Positions 46,340-58,768 of a DNA stretch of 64,000 bases are shown piece by piece. The notes under the pieces are model-generated. The model did no database searches. It had not been told where the DNA came from and saw only the letters and a list, made by a program, of their open reading frames with translations. Source of the stretch: Heliocidaris tuberculata (taxonomy: Eukaryota > Echinodermata > Echinoidea > Camarodonta > Echinometridae); contig CM046850.1 in assembly GCA_025618425.1 (NCBI GenBank), forward strand, positions 23,446,907 through 23,510,906, given 5' to 3'. Position 1 is the first letter of the stretch, and each line of letters opens with the position of its first letter. The translations under genes were made by a program, and so were the position numbers.

Positions 46340-48724
46340 CTGTAGTAGTAGAGGGGGATTGGAGGTCTCATCACAAAGATCTCCCATTCTCAAAGTCTAC
46401 GACTTACAGAAGGCAACTGTACTGGGCATAACGAGACTCGTTAAGACAACTCTTAGACAATAGATCAACTACAAGTTGCAATTAATAGAAATTAGTGCTT
46501 TTTGTTGAAGTAAAGTTTTTTCAAGGATACACGGACTTAATCCTTTTCTGCAGATGTTATAAGGCATATCAATAATAAGTGACATTATGTTGTCACGATG
46601 GGAGGGGAAGTTCAAAACGGCTTCCCCTCAAAGGAAAACTAAATATTCACCCTCAGGTTCCTATATTTTAATCTTTTGTCTCCCTAAAATTTAATGATTG
46701 AGACTTCAATTGAATTAACTCTTGCCACCTCCTGCATCAATTGGAATCATCATTTATTTACTTTTTTTTTTTTCATTTTCCCACTTTTCTTTTCTGTTGT
46801 AGCCCTCATGCGATATCAAATTTCCCTTTATTGACCCATTCATTCCCTTCTGCCTTGCAGATATGGCATATCTGATGTAAAACTGAATTACAAAGAGAAA
46901 ATGTGCACTCCATTTGTACCCCATGCGCTGGCTGCCGGCGCATGTGCTCCCCATTTGTACACCCCCCCCCCAAAAAAAAAAAACGGCTTCAGTAATATGA
47001 GTAAAATGAGTCCATCAACAAAATCCCCACACACAACACGTAGCACTTTCTTACGAAAATCAGTCTATCATCCAGTAATTCAAGTTTGCATAAGGCTGTA
47101 TTACAGAAATCCACCATCACATTTCAGAACACATACCATAATATTATTGTGCCTGCATCATCATCATCATCACCACATCTTTCACAAAATTATGGGGAAA
47201 AACAACAGAAAAAGTTTCTCATTGTGAAATGATGTTTAATAAAATAACTCAATTATCAACGTTAAACGTAATGCTCTCTTCAAATGCCACATACAGATTA
47301 TAACATTTAGTTCATGGACAACAAATCATGGGGCGGGGGGGGGGGGGCAGTACCAATTTCTATTTTTTGTTTCTATTCTTTTTTGCAAGCAAACAATTTT
47401 TATATTCTTCTAGTGACATCCAATATAGGTGGATTGTAATGTATATCCATATACTGCCCTTATGTCCAATATGATATAAGGTCATGTTTGTCCAAATATT
47501 GGTAGCTCTGACAAATTGGGGGCGGGCTAAAACTCCCAAGCGCCTGATTCGTCTGCCTAGAAACATACCCCAGAATGAATTGCACCTATCATGATTGCAC
47601 AGATAAAAAAAAGTGAACGAATTACAGATTCTAGAACCATTTGTGTTTAAAGATATAGAATCATAGCTATCTCAGGACAGCTTCAAGGAGCTGATGAAAG
47701 GGATTATCACTTCAAGGTTAAAGATCAAATAGAATATCATGATTAAATCTGAATGCACTACTTATGCTTAAATTTATAAACACAAGTTGCATTAAAGCTG
47801 ATTAACCAAAATCATTTTTATCATAATACAGTCATGCAACATTTTTCAAAATCTTTTTCTAATTACTTTGGAATTAAAAGGAATGTTATTTGAATTTACA
47901 AATTTACTGGTTATACATTTATTTAGAATTTAAAACTGCATTAGCCTTACGTGATGGGATAATTGAATGTGCATAACTTAAAAGGTTTTTTTTTTTTTTT
48001 TTTTTTTAGTATTTTAAGTGTGACAATAATTTAAACTGATTGTCCTGTATTTTAGACCAAAATATTGATCTGTATGATAGTATCAAATAAAACGAATCGT
48101 ATGATGAAATTTATGAAAAAATGAAGAACAACAGAATACATAAGAAATCCATAAAACAATGAAATACATCCAAGTGTAATGACTTTCTCATAATCATGTT
48201 TAAAATGGGCCAGTTATGCCAACTACAAGTTTTTCAATTACATACACATTAACATGGACATGTAGACCTACAAAAGGGACATCAGTGGTAGCCAAAGTAT
48301 TCAAAGTATTTAAAAATTACAAATTTTGGGGTGCTATCTATCAAGGGTCCAAGAGTAAAACATCAAGTGATTGCAATATTAAGGGCCATTCAATAGCCTT
48401 GATACAATCTCCCCCCCCCCCCCCAAAAAAAAAAACAACAAAAACAACACACACAAACAAACAAAAAAAAAGGTTTATTGGTCAAGTTCAACACACACCC
48501 AACTTTACAAATCTGCTTGATTCCCCTTTAAATAGCTCTTTCCAATTGACCCATATTTTGACATTCAGTAGTTCAATGTCCAGCTCTGAAATATATGCAT
48601 CTCTAGATTTAGAATATTTGCCGTTATGTAAATCAGCAATAAATATCTCTTTTAAAAAAAATTCAAACTTGAAATAATAATAAAGATGAGGAATACTTTG
48701 ATCCTTTATGACTCCGAGGCATTA
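46340..48724. other. Intergenic, no gene recognised
   Basis: AT-rich with poly-A/T (46763-46773, 47988-48007), a poly-G run (47335-47347) and a C/A-rich stretch (48411-48470). The segment immediately before 48725 would be the 3' UTR of the putative minus-strand gene. Confidence 0.45.
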
Positions 48725-48770
48725 CTACACATTCAACAAGCTTTGTAGCTGATGAGCTTCCTTGGACAAC
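48725..48770 (-). CDS. Putative small spliced gene, terminal exon
   Basis: The minus-strand acceptor at 48772-48771 is preceded by an excellent polypyrimidine tract (TTTCTTTCTTTTTGTTTTGA then TTATGCAG). In the frame set by the preceding exon this gives RLSKEAHQLQSLLNV and a stop at 48725-48727. Another frame runs on to 48663. The product is not recognised. Splice evidence is good; frame choice is inferred. Confidence 0.4.
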
Positions 48771-49235
48771 CTGCATAATCAAAACAAAAAGAAAGAAAGA
48801 AAAAATTAAACTTCTTGTAGACTGTAGACTGGATTTTAAAGAAGGAAAAAATGGGTACATCTCTACTTTTATGTTACAATTAATTTTCTTCTTCTTCAAA
48901 TGATAGAAATGTAAATCTAGGTTTAAATTTTTCAACAGAAGTAAATATTTTCCATTACAAATTTGATCCAAGACCAAGACCTCTAGTAAACTTCGAAATG
49001 GCAAATCAGTAAGCGAGTAGATCTACTGGACTTCAGAATTCGATTTTGACTCTACAGATTAGGGGTCTACAAGAAAACACGTACACGCCTATTGAGTTTA
49101 AATACTATGACTAGGCCCTATATCATAATCTTACAGAGTTAATACTATTACTAGTAGAACTACTTCTAAGCTATGGCCACATTGAAATTTACACTTAGAC
49201 CCTAGAGGTCGACATTTTCAAAAAAACAATTTTAC

Positions 49236-49258
49236 CTTGCCAGTTGAACTTGGGTTTC
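49236..49258 (-). CDS. Putative small spliced gene, micro-exon
   Basis: A 23-nt segment between acceptor CACTGCAG and donor AAG|GTAAAA that encodes ETQVQLA and keeps the frame between its neighbours. Such a short exon is easily found by chance, so this is a tentative part of the model. Confidence 0.25.
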
Positions 49259-49360
49259 CTGCAGTGAGTGGATGACAAAATCTACAGCCTAGGTAGGGTC
49301 TATCACGATATTGGATGATCTAGCCCTGGTCCTGGTCCCCCTGTGACTGTGTTCCACTAC

Positions 49361-49386
49361 TTTGGTCCATTCAATGTCAATGATAG
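49361..49386 (-). CDS. Putative small spliced gene, exon 2
   Basis: A pyrimidine-rich tract with TTGATTGCAGAG precedes CTATCATTGACATTGAATGG. Using the second AG (49388-49387) matches the phase of exon 1 and gives SIIDIEWTK; using the first AG would create an immediate stop. The exon may end at a weak donor AAA|GTAGTG or read through VVEHSHRGTRTRARSS to a stop at about 49291. Confidence 0.35.
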
Positions 49387-50303
49387 CTCTGCAATCAAAA
49401 GAGAACAAAAATTTAGGATCGTGGTTGTAATAAAAGCAGTGATCTAGATCTACTGTCTAGATTATCAGATATCATAGATTTATACTCTCAGTCTCAGATC
49501 TACTGTCTAGTCTCTAGTCTAGTGTCAATGGTGACTCGTCAATGGTTGTCACGACACAAAAGAGGTGTAGATTCTAGACCTAGATCTATTTCAGCCAAGC
49601 CCAAGCCAATGATCAAATTGAGACCACTCTTTTCTCCTCTTACTAGTAGTCTTAGTCTTACTTAGTATAGTAGCAGCTTAGGCTTAGGTTATAGAAACTA
49701 AAGTCTGTAAAGAACATTTTGATATGGGTCGAGAACGGAAGACATTGCCATTCACATTCTATGTAGATCTTTCTGGACCCTACCTAAACAAAAGTGAAAG
49801 TTCGAAGCGAAGGTCTAACGTTAGGTCTATAGCCCTAGCCAGGGCACCTACAAAATTTTGCTCTCGTAGGCAAAGGGCAGTAGCCGGCCAGGATCGGCGA
49901 ACCCAAAGCAAAGCTAACAGACCGCTGGGCAAGATCTTACCTGGCGCGGCCCAGAGTGAGAATCTTGCGCATTCAGTGTTGTGATCAATGAACAGGTCTA
50001 CATCTACTGCAGATTGTCGGTAATGTAGTCATGCGCTTTACTTTTTTGGATTGAGCACTATCATAATATACAGGTCTACGGAAAATATCTGATCTTTTAG
50101 AAAAATATTACCAGTATCCTTTTTAAAAGGACTGTTTTAGAGTTCAAACTTCAATGAAAGTTGATAACTTTCTTTTGTCATGCAAGAGACGGGACTGGGT
50201 GGGATGTAGTTTAATACGTTTTCTACAGTGAACTCACTCGCTGCCACGACGAACACATCCCAATCATTAAGAGGAACGATAAACAAAATTGATATTTACT
50301 TAC
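49387..50303. other. Putative intron 1 of the small spliced gene
   Basis: Contains a TCTAGTCTAGATC-type low-complexity stretch (49430-49600) and a plus-strand open frame of 87 codons (49724-49984) beginning MGRERKTLPFTFYVDLSGPY. That frame has no splice or homology support, so it is not called as a gene. Confidence 0.35.
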
Positions 50304-50550
50304 ATTTCAAGGCATCATACGGCCTCACTTTGATGTGAATGTTCCCTGTAGGATTTTCTGCTTTCGTGAGATTTACTAGACAAACTCCTTCTAAATCAAA
50401 ACTTTTTAAAAAACAAAGTTTTTTTTGAGATTTGTGTTGAAATGGCACAAAAGTAGCACCACCCGTACGGCCGCCATTTTCCCTATTTCGTGTCCAAATC
50501 GTAGGGAATTGTGGGAATGAAAAAAATGTTTTATGTATGATCTTATACAT
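50304..50550 (-). CDS. Putative small spliced gene, exon 1
   Basis: The minus-strand frame from 50550 ends in KAENPTGNIHIKVRPYDALK directly at a strong donor AAT|GTAAGT (50303-50302). A likelier start context, AAAATGGCGGCC, lies inside at 50481-50470, but in another frame; an A8 run at 50417-50424 lies just where a one-base difference would merge the frames. GGCGGCC at a start is common in metazoan housekeeping promoters (YY1-like). Not matched to a known family. The frame after the A-run looks like real protein. Confidence 0.4.
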
Positions 50551-50842
50551 AAAACATTATGTTAATACGAGCCACTAACCAATCATCGAACAGTATTTGA
50601 TGAGTTTTTGACGTCATTCCTCATGAATAAACATTTATTCAAATTGACCCTCCTAGATTACTGTTCAATTTGGACAAAGCTCCCACAATGCATCCAATGC
50701 AAAGCCTATGGTGTGTCAAAGGTCACATTTTTAGTTGAGTCTCTAGCCCTCCTTCGGAGGGCATACTGGTATGATCGAATCTCTTTGCTGCACATGACAA
50801 AGGACGCCCCTCCAGTCTTTGTGGAAAATTGAAGAACCGAAA

Positions 50843-50921
50843 CAGTAGTTTCGTCCTAGATTCAGAGCGAACGATAAATTGCAAATGCATCGTTCGCTCT
50901 GACCCTAAGACGAAACTACTG
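50843..50921. repeat. 79-nt stem-loop
   Basis: CAGTAGTTTCGTC and CAGAGCGAACGAT pair perfectly with ATCGTTCGCTCTG and GACGAAACTACTG. There is a 7x7 internal loop and a 13-nt terminal loop. Size and shape resemble a pre-miRNA, but a symmetric MITE remnant is equally likely. Confidence 0.8.
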
Positions 50922-52785
50922 GGAAGCGTGCTCCCCAGGGGGGTGGGTGCAGGGAGGGCCGGGGAGTTTCGCGAAAGGGAGTTTCGCGAAGCGCGAAGGC
51001 TATGACGTTTGAGCAAATTTGAGAGAAAGATAACGGTTCGTAGCACCTTTATGTAACAGGAATGGGCGCACAGGGAAGGGGTAGCCTCTAATCAAGGCGA
51101 TTGTGCTGCTCTGTCGATCCCCTGGTCAATCCTCGAAACGCGCTGATTATTGCGCGGGAAGTCTTGCTCAGCAAGCCTGCTGCGCCCAGCCCCCCCCCCC
51201 CTCATACGCCTATGCTCTATTGGTGCTTTACAGCATTCACACACGCGAGGCTATTTTTCATAGTAAATTCAATGTGGTATTATGATTAATACATATCAAT
51301 GTAATATTAATTTAATTTCAGTAGTGTGCAGAAATTTATACATTAAATAATGATAGAGAGATAAAAATTTCATTGAAAATTACTTTAACGCAGTCCTAGG
51401 ACGGAGTCGACAGGGATTACAATTAGAAATAAACATACAAATTGACAAAATCCCCCCCCCAAAAAAAAAAACAACAACAAACAAACAAACAAAAAACAAA
51501 CGATGTGATAGCAATGATGGGAGTAACAAAGAGCGAACATATTCAGAAATTAAAATCTTTGGAAAACAAAAGTCTGCATTATACTTCAAGTTCATCTGCT
51601 AAAGAAAACTGTAATCACTATATTACTGTTTGCAGATTATTAGATTACGTTACGTTCGTGCACAAAGTAAAATGTCTTTAAAAATTCATGATATTCGGTA
51701 ATTCATTGCACAGGGAATGCCTACTAAGAACTGCGATACCAGATAAATTGTCTTATCAGACGTTTCCTGCAATGTTCTATAGCTTATCGCACCGGAAATA
51801 GAGTTCGGCTATATAATAAAAAATAATAGCTAATAAATTGTTATCAGTATCGTTCATATTCCCCGATGCAATCGTATAGTGAGTTTGCGATTCTTTTTTC
51901 CAGGACGCCAAAGTTATTTGGTTTTGAGGGGTATTTCCATTTCAAATATTACTATATTAGATATGTCATGTCTACGTTAATCACATGTAAACCACCAAGT
52001 AATAACCCTATTTATCATGTACTCGCAATATGTTTGCTCAATAAGCAATCTCTTCTCTTCTTGACGGCAAATGAAAATCCCATATTATACCTATCTGATT
52101 TAGTCTGAAAAACGAAGTAAAAATACATCTCATACATCTCTACGAAAACAGATAGGAGTAGGTAGAAAGCCTTGCCCCGATGATTGTGTTATTAAAAAGA
52201 AAAAATTGTCCTGGCTGAAATACAGTTCCTTTCACAGTGACTGCTATCCAAGCAAACTTTTGGATCAAACTGAGGGCGCCCTTTGCATACATTACTTTAA
52301 AAATAATTTATTGGCCTATAAACCAGATTTTTTTTTTCTAATATAAAAAGGAACGTGTTATGATCTCGATAATTTCATTTGACAACAAATTTAAGCATCC
52401 TATGAAATGATTTAATCCGAAAAGGTTGTTTTTATTATACTGGATGGCGGCCATTTTGGATTTTTGCATTTTACACTAGTACCTTTAAAATGTCTCTGAG
52501 GCCAAAAAAAATAATTTGTATACAGTTAGAATTAACCCCAAATAACTTTACCCAGCATTCTACAGGTTAGCGGTTAAGGAGTTTGAAGAAAATAAAGGAC
52601 AGCGTAAACGATCGACGCGCGGAACTCAATTGGAGTTGAGTTCCGGGCGAGCAGTTTTCTGTGCGTGTGTGTTTTTTTTTAATGCGTGCACGTTCGGCGA
52701 ACGCCAAGACGCGATAATGGAATTATCGCGATCGCATTATCGCTTTGTCGTCTGCTATGTGCAGCGCCGGGGCTGACAAACATTC
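50922..52785. other. Intergenic, no gene recognised
   Basis: Includes a poly-C run (51190-51200), a C-then-A run (51452-51472) and a CG-rich patch (52600-52770) with repeated GCGATAATGG/TTATCGCGATCG palindromes. No protein-like frame with splice signals was found. Confidence 0.45.
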
Positions 52786-53110
52786 GAAAATTGATTTGGG
52801 GTGGAACTTACGGATAATATTCAACCCTAATGAAACAACAAATGAATGAAGGATACAACGCAAAATGTTTTTATCGAATTGGAAATTGATTTGGTGTGTA
52901 ACTTATGGATAATCTGCAACCCAAATAGAACAACAAATGAATGAAGTCATACAACGGAGAATGTTTTTAAAGAATCGAAAATTGATTTGGCGCTTAACTT
53001 AGGGATAATATACAATCCAAATAAAATATGAAATGAATGAAGTATACAACGCAAAATGTTTTTTAATTAATTGGAAACTGATTTGGCGCGTAACTAATGG
53101 ATAATATGTG
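52786..53110. repeat. ~95-bp satellite, array 1
   Basis: About 3.4 tandem units beginning near 52787, 52883, 52978 and 53073. Each has AAATTGATTTGG, CGTAACTTAGGGATAAT, CAACCCAAATAAAACAACAA and ATACAACGCAAAATGTTTTT. The same unit forms array 2 at 54350-54870. Confidence 0.85.
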
Positions 53111-54349
53111 ACCCGTCACGTCAAAATGAGACAGAAGTCGTATTTTTTCAAAACTAACTTTATTAATGATTATTATTCTCCATTTCATAAGCGTTAATTT
53201 GATGATTATAAAGGTCAACTCTAGAGAGAGAGTATTAGTGGAGATAATGGCTTTTGAAACTCGAGAATAGTAGGGCTCTGGAAAAGTATTTCTTCCAGAA
53301 AGACGCTTCCGAAGTTTGACTTCCATTTTGTCTTCATGCACCAGTTTTTCATCTTTAATGCCAACTAGATTTTTTAAAAGTCCGTAGTAACCGTTTATCA
53401 ATTTGAATAAAAACTAGTTCCTACGTTCCTTTAGGGTCTCTTCTCATGAAAACATAAGTTTCAATTCATATAAGTCATGAATTTTAACGCTTTAATGGGT
53501 AGGTAAGTAAGTAGTTTCAAGCCACTGAAAAGGCTTCTCGCATCGACTTATTCCGTCTTTACCGTGCTATGTGTTATGATTTTTTTATGCTGGTGTATAG
53601 TCGATTTTACATTTTTAAAACCTAGAAAATTTCTTTTCGTTTCATTTTTTTTTTTATAGATCCGTGATTGTGGTCTTCGAACAGTTTCAGCTTTGTTGCC
53701 GAAAAAGCAACTTTGGGTAATTTGCATATGCATAATTAGCATAAATTCATGGAAAACTGGCATAATGATTACGCAATCCAAGCCATTTTTCCATGAAAGT
53801 TCTACATGTACTTTCATTCAACCAGGAAATTGTAGGTCCATGTTCTAACTATAAGAAAAAAAATCACTTTCAGTTGTTCAAATCTACTTAAATTGGTATT
53901 TACATGAACTGTACGTGATATCTAATTGAAAAAAATACATTAAAATATAACTGTGTATTTCTTACAATTAGAACAAGGAACTACAATTTCATGGAAATTT
54001 CGCATAATTATACCCGCAGCGTTTTAAATGGCTATTATTGAATCTCTTTTCTTTCACCCACCTTGAAAGTGAAATTTGACACAGTGCCTTCCGGTCGTTG
54101 CTTTCTCTTTGAAAGCTAAGTTTTTTTCTCTTTGCTTTCTAATGATGCAGTATTAAAACCAGGAAGTATTTAAAGCCACGCTATAACAAACAAATCTTTT
54201 GTTTGACATTTTCCTTTCTTCCTGCAAGGTATCTCAAAACTTTTGCAGTTGCAGCTTTCCTATAAGGTGTGCTTAAGAGCATGCAGTTCATGTCCTGGCG
54301 TTTATTGATCGCACCCCCCCCCCCCCCCGAATCACGCCTTTTATGTCGA
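53111..54349. other. Spacer between satellite arrays
   Basis: AT-rich, no recognised gene. Contains two diverged copies of a CATGGAAATTTCGCATAATTAT / ATTCATGGAAAACTGGCATAATG type segment near 53745 and 53992. Confidence 0.4.
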
Positions 54350-54870
54350 ATATAACATTGGTTTGGCGCATAAATTACAAAGAATCTACAGACCAAATGA
54401 AAAAACAAACAAATTAGAACTAAGACGCAAAATACATTTATCGAATCAAAAATTGATTTGGCGCTTAACTTAGGGATAATATACAACCCAAATAAAATAT
54501 GAAAAGAATGAAGTATACAACGCAATTTTTATTTTTTTATTTTTTTTTTAATCGAATTGGAAATTGATTTGGCGCGTAACTAATGGATAATCCTAATATA
54601 CAACCCAAACAAAACATTAAATGGATGAAGTATACAACGCAAACTGTTTTTATCGAACTGAAAATTCAGTTGGCACGTAATTTATGGAAAATATACAACC
54701 CAAACAAAACAACAGATGAATCAAGTATTCAACACAAAAATGTTTAAATCAAATAGAAAATTGGTTTGGCGCATAAATTACAAAGAATCTACAGACCGAA
54801 TGAAACAACAAATAAATTAGAACTAAGTCGCAAAATACATTTATCGAATCTAAAATTGAAAGTGAAGACG
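54350..54870. repeat. ~95-100-bp satellite, array 2
   Basis: About five units (starts near 54357, 54450, 54560, 54661, 54757) of the family found at 52786. Two of them share the higher-order variant CATAAATTACAAAGAATCTA, implying a two-unit amplification step. It is preceded by a poly-C run at 54316-54329. Confidence 0.85.
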
Positions 54871-55197
54871 TTCCTGAATCGATATATCGATAGGTGAGCT
54901 ATCGTGATCGATCGATTAGTCTTTGCTCAAGTCTTATTTTTATTAATTTTGGGGGGTATTTTATTTTCAAAAAATCAATATCTCCTGTATGCTGACACCG
55001 TTGAATGTCGTGTTAAGTTTTCTGGGGTTAATTTTGTGTAAGCTAACTATACACAAATGATTTTTTTCAGGCCTCAGGTACCCTTTAAAATATCGCGAGG
55101 GCTCCTCGACTAATATTGATTAGTAGGTCAATAGGAGTGTTCATGCCGAATTTGGTGCTTTTGTCCGCTTTGTCCTGAAAACTTCCCTAGTCCACCA

Positions 55198-55435
55198 CAG
55201 GCACGTAGCCACGGGGGGCACGGGGGGGGGGCATGTGCCCCCCAAAAATTTCCAAGATCGGTTGAAATTTTTTTATTATATGAAAACAAATTTATGTCAG
55301 AAAATTCACCATTTTGCATCTTCACCCTTTTAAATAGGCAAAAATTTTCCAAAGGGAAGGGAGACACCCCTCCCCAGGACGTCTATCAGTTACATGTATG
55401 TGCCCCCCAAACATCAAACTCTGGCTACGGCCCTG
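55198..55435. mobile_element. hAT-type MITE with perfect 8-bp duplication
   Basis: This 238-bp element is flanked by GTCCACCA at 55190-55197 and 55436-55443. The ends are CAGGCACGTAGCCA and TGGCTACGGCCCTG (12 of 14 paired). It contains a poly-G run and a CATGTGCCCCCC motif repeated near both ends. Clear hAT-type signature; no transposase. Confidence 0.93.
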
Positions 55436-55452
55436 GTCCACCACACTAATAG

Positions 55453-55836
55453 GCGACTCCCGATATTACCTTTGATCCAAGGGAAGTAGCTCATTCTTTG
55501 AATGATGAGATTAACAGAATGTTTACAGTGGAGGAAATATTGCCAATTGTGAGGAAACTGAAAAATAATAATGCACATGGGGTAGATAATATAATTAATG
55601 AATTTCTAAAGAACTGTCCACCACGTGTTATGAGTCTTGTGGTTAAGTTGTTTAATTTAGTTTTGAATACCGGCTTTGTTCCTACGGATTGGTGTATTGG
55701 TATTATTGTTCCACTCTACAAAAATAAAGGATCGATGAACGATCCAGACAATTATCGCGGTATCACCCTTTTGAGGTGTCTTGGCAAACTATTTACAGCA
55801 GCCATTGACTCTCGCCTTACCGATTACCTTCATGGT
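55453..55836 (+). pseudogene. LINE reverse transcriptase fragment (fingers)
   Basis: A frame of about 128 codons: FTVEEILPIVRKLKNNNAHG, GVDNIINEFLK, a helical stretch, then WCIGIIVPLYKNKGSMNDPD and NYRGITLLRCLGKLFTA. These are the hallmark N-terminal reverse-transcriptase blocks of non-LTR retrotransposons. It is cut off by a (CT)n microsatellite (55835-55965) before the catalytic FADD box. It differs in sequence type from the LINE at 33006. Confidence 0.85.
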
Positions 55837-56537
55837 CTTATTTTTCTTTCCTCTCCCTGTCGCTCTTTATCTCATTCTTTAAAATGCATTTCTCTCTCTC
55901 TCTCTTTCTCTCTCTGTCTCTCTCTATCTCTTACTCATTTCCCTATCTTTACCCTTTTAATTAGTTCCTTGTAAAGGGGAAGTCTACCCTGATATCAATT
56001 TTATATCGGGGGGGGGGGGGGTAGAGGGGACTCATGCTACCTGGCAAAAAAAATCTTAAAGAAACAACTCAATGAAAGTTTAAGCAAAATCCGATTAGAA
56101 AGAAGAAAGTTGTGAACAACGAGCGTCGTTGTTTCGGGCCCGTTAAACCCCAGTCGTTGTTTATTTATAGTGAGTCGTTGCTTCGTTAACTTAAGTTTCG
56201 CTAACTTAAAGTTTCGAAACTACAAGTCCCGTATGAACGTAGCTAGTGATAGATAAATTATTCATATTTTTACAAATACTTTAGATTTTGAAAATCTGGG
56301 TAATCTATCGTCATAAAACTTAGCATACCTAAAAGAGCGTGAAGATTCATACACCATGCGTCGTAATACTTCTCACGGTATTGAATATGTATGGAATTTC
56401 AAGACATGCTTTTTGCTCATTATAGAGGAGATATCGTAATAAGAAAAAATATTCGTCGTGTAATTAGAAATTCAACTTGCTTTTGATTGCTTTCTGTCAA
56501 AATGTATTAAGGATATACATGTCAATTTTGTAACCAA

Positions 56538-58768
56538 CGGCGTATCCGGACACCTACCCCCTGGACAACCACCCCCCGGATAACCACCCCTAGGATAACC
56601 ACCCTCTATGACAACTACCCCCTAGGACAACTACCCCTTAGGGCAACCACCCCCTAGGACGACTACCCCCCGGGACAATTACCTCTAGCATTATTACCCC
56701 CCGACTAACTACCCCCTAGGACAACCACCCTCAAGGACAACTACCCCCGGACAACTACCCCCAGACAACCACCCCCTAGGACAACCACCCTCTAGATCAA
56801 CTACCACCCGGACATCTACCTCCCCCAAGACAACTACCCCCTAGAAGAACCACCCTCTAGGAAAAATACCCCCGGACAACTATCCCCAAGACAACTACCC
56901 TCTAGGACAACCACCCTCTAGGACAGCTACTCCTCGGACAACTACCCCCTGGACAACTACCCCCTAGGACAACCACCCTCTAGGACAACTACCCCGGACA
57001 ACTAACCCCCCCCCCCCCTCCGACAGCTACCCCCTAGGACAACCACCCTCTGGGAAAAATACCCCCGGACAACTACCCCCTAGGGCAACCACCCTCTAGG
57101 ACAACTACCCCGGACAACTACCCCACAGACAACTACCCCCTAGGACAACCACCCCTAACAAATACCCCCAGGACAACCACCCTCTAGGAAAAGTACCGCA
57201 AATTGGACTTAACATCACATTGAACAAGATTGTGCTCGTTCGCTAGGCTCGCTCCCCAAAATAGCATTAATATGGCCTTTAGCAAAAATTTCTGCCCCGA
57301 CCTGCAACAATAAAACCCAGATAATATACCAAATTTTATTAAAAGAGAAGTGTTTGTTTTCGCTCATGCTTGCTCGCTATCATTTAAAAAAATAATAATT
57401 ATATATATATATATTTTTTTTTTTTTTTGGGGGGGGGGGGGGCGGGGTTGCTCGATCTCTACGCTCGCTGGCCGAAATGGAAGTACCACTAAAAGCACAT
57501 TGAATACGACTGAATACTCGTACTCTTAATTGTAAAATATTGCCTTAGATTTCTTCAATGCATGAAGGCAGGTATTCCCATGTGCAATATCAACTCTCTA
57601 TTGGACGTTTTGCATGGTCAACAATTAAGGGGGGAACGGGAAGGAAAACAAATATTCCAGCCATTTGTCACCACCCCCCCCCCCCTCTCCCTCACGCACT
57701 CTACAATTATGCAACTCGTTACAAAGCTACCATCAAATTGAGTATTAAAGGAAACTATCATTGTGGTTGGTCGATTTAAAAAATAGTATGGGGTACACCA
57801 TCATGTTAAGATGGATGAGAAAGCAACCTAGATCACAATGTTCGGAAATTTATGACTTTTCACCATCAAGAAATTTTTGAATACTAGCATAATGACTTTT
57901 GAAACATTTATTCCATCAAAAACGCTATCATAATCACGGAGAGAATAATCAGATCTTCACACTTTTGAGACACTTAAGATTATTATGAAACAACACAATT
58001 CTGACACGATCATTTCATTGGCAATTGGGGCAGGGGGCACTGTGCCCCCTATTTTTGGAAGAAAAAAAATGGGCAAAGTTCTGGCAAATTTAGGCAAAAA
58101 TTTCAGTAAATTTTGGCAAAATTCGACAAAATCCTGTATTAAAATACATGACACTAAGAAAAAATTGGGAAAATTAATTGATTCTGGGGGGTAGTTGTCC
58201 GGGGGTAGTTGTCCTAGAGGGTGGTTGTCCTAGGGGGTAGTTAGTCGGGGGTTAATCATCCTAGAGGGTAATTGTCCCGGGGGTAGTCGTCCTAGAGGGT
58301 GGTTGCCCTAGGGGGTAGTTGTCTGGGGGTAGTTGTCCGGGAGTAGTTGTCCTGGGGTGGTTGTCCTAGGGGGTAGTTATCTGGGAGGTAGTTGTCCGGG
58401 GTAGTTGTCCTAGAAGGTGGTTGTCCTAGGGGGTAGTTAGTCGGGGGGGTAATCATCCTAGAGGGTAATTGTCCCGGGGGGTAGTCGTCCTAGAGGGTGG
58501 TTGCCCTAGAGGGTAGTTGTCTGGGGGTAGTTGTCCGGGGGGTTGTTGTCCTGGGGATGGTTGTCCTAGAGGGTGGTTGTCCTAGGGGGTAGTTGTCTTG
58601 GAGGTAGTTGTCCGGGGGTAATCATCCTAGAGGGTAATTGTCCCGGGGAGTAGTCGTCCGAGAGGGTGGTTGCCCTAGGGGGTAGTTGTCCTATGGGGTA
58701 ATTGTCCTAGAGGGTAGTTATCCTAGGGGTGGTTATCCAGGGGGTGGTTGTCCAGGGGGTAGGTGTCC
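56538..58768. mobile_element. Foldback element with inverted minisatellite arms
   Basis: The left arm (56538-57196) is a tandem array of 14-17-bp units GGACAACTACCCCCTAG / GGACAACCACCCTCTAG. The right arm (58188-58768) is the same array inverted (CTAGGGGGTAGTTGTCC). The outermost units correspond exactly (GGACACCTACCCCCTGGACA against its complement). A unique 990-bp centre separates the arms and includes poly-T/poly-G at 57411-57442. The flanks AACCAACG and AACCAATG are a possible duplication. This architecture matches the Drosophila FB and sea-urchin Tu types of foldback transposon. No transposase in the centre. Confidence 0.85.

Noticed and set aside
46007..46463. Lys/Glu-rich (plus) and Phe/Ser-rich (minus) frames
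   Set aside because: Artefacts of the GAA repeat.
49724..49984. 87-codon plus-strand frame MGRERKTLPF...
   Set aside because: Reasonable composition but no homology, no splice sites and no poly-A signal identified; kept only as a remark in the intron entry.
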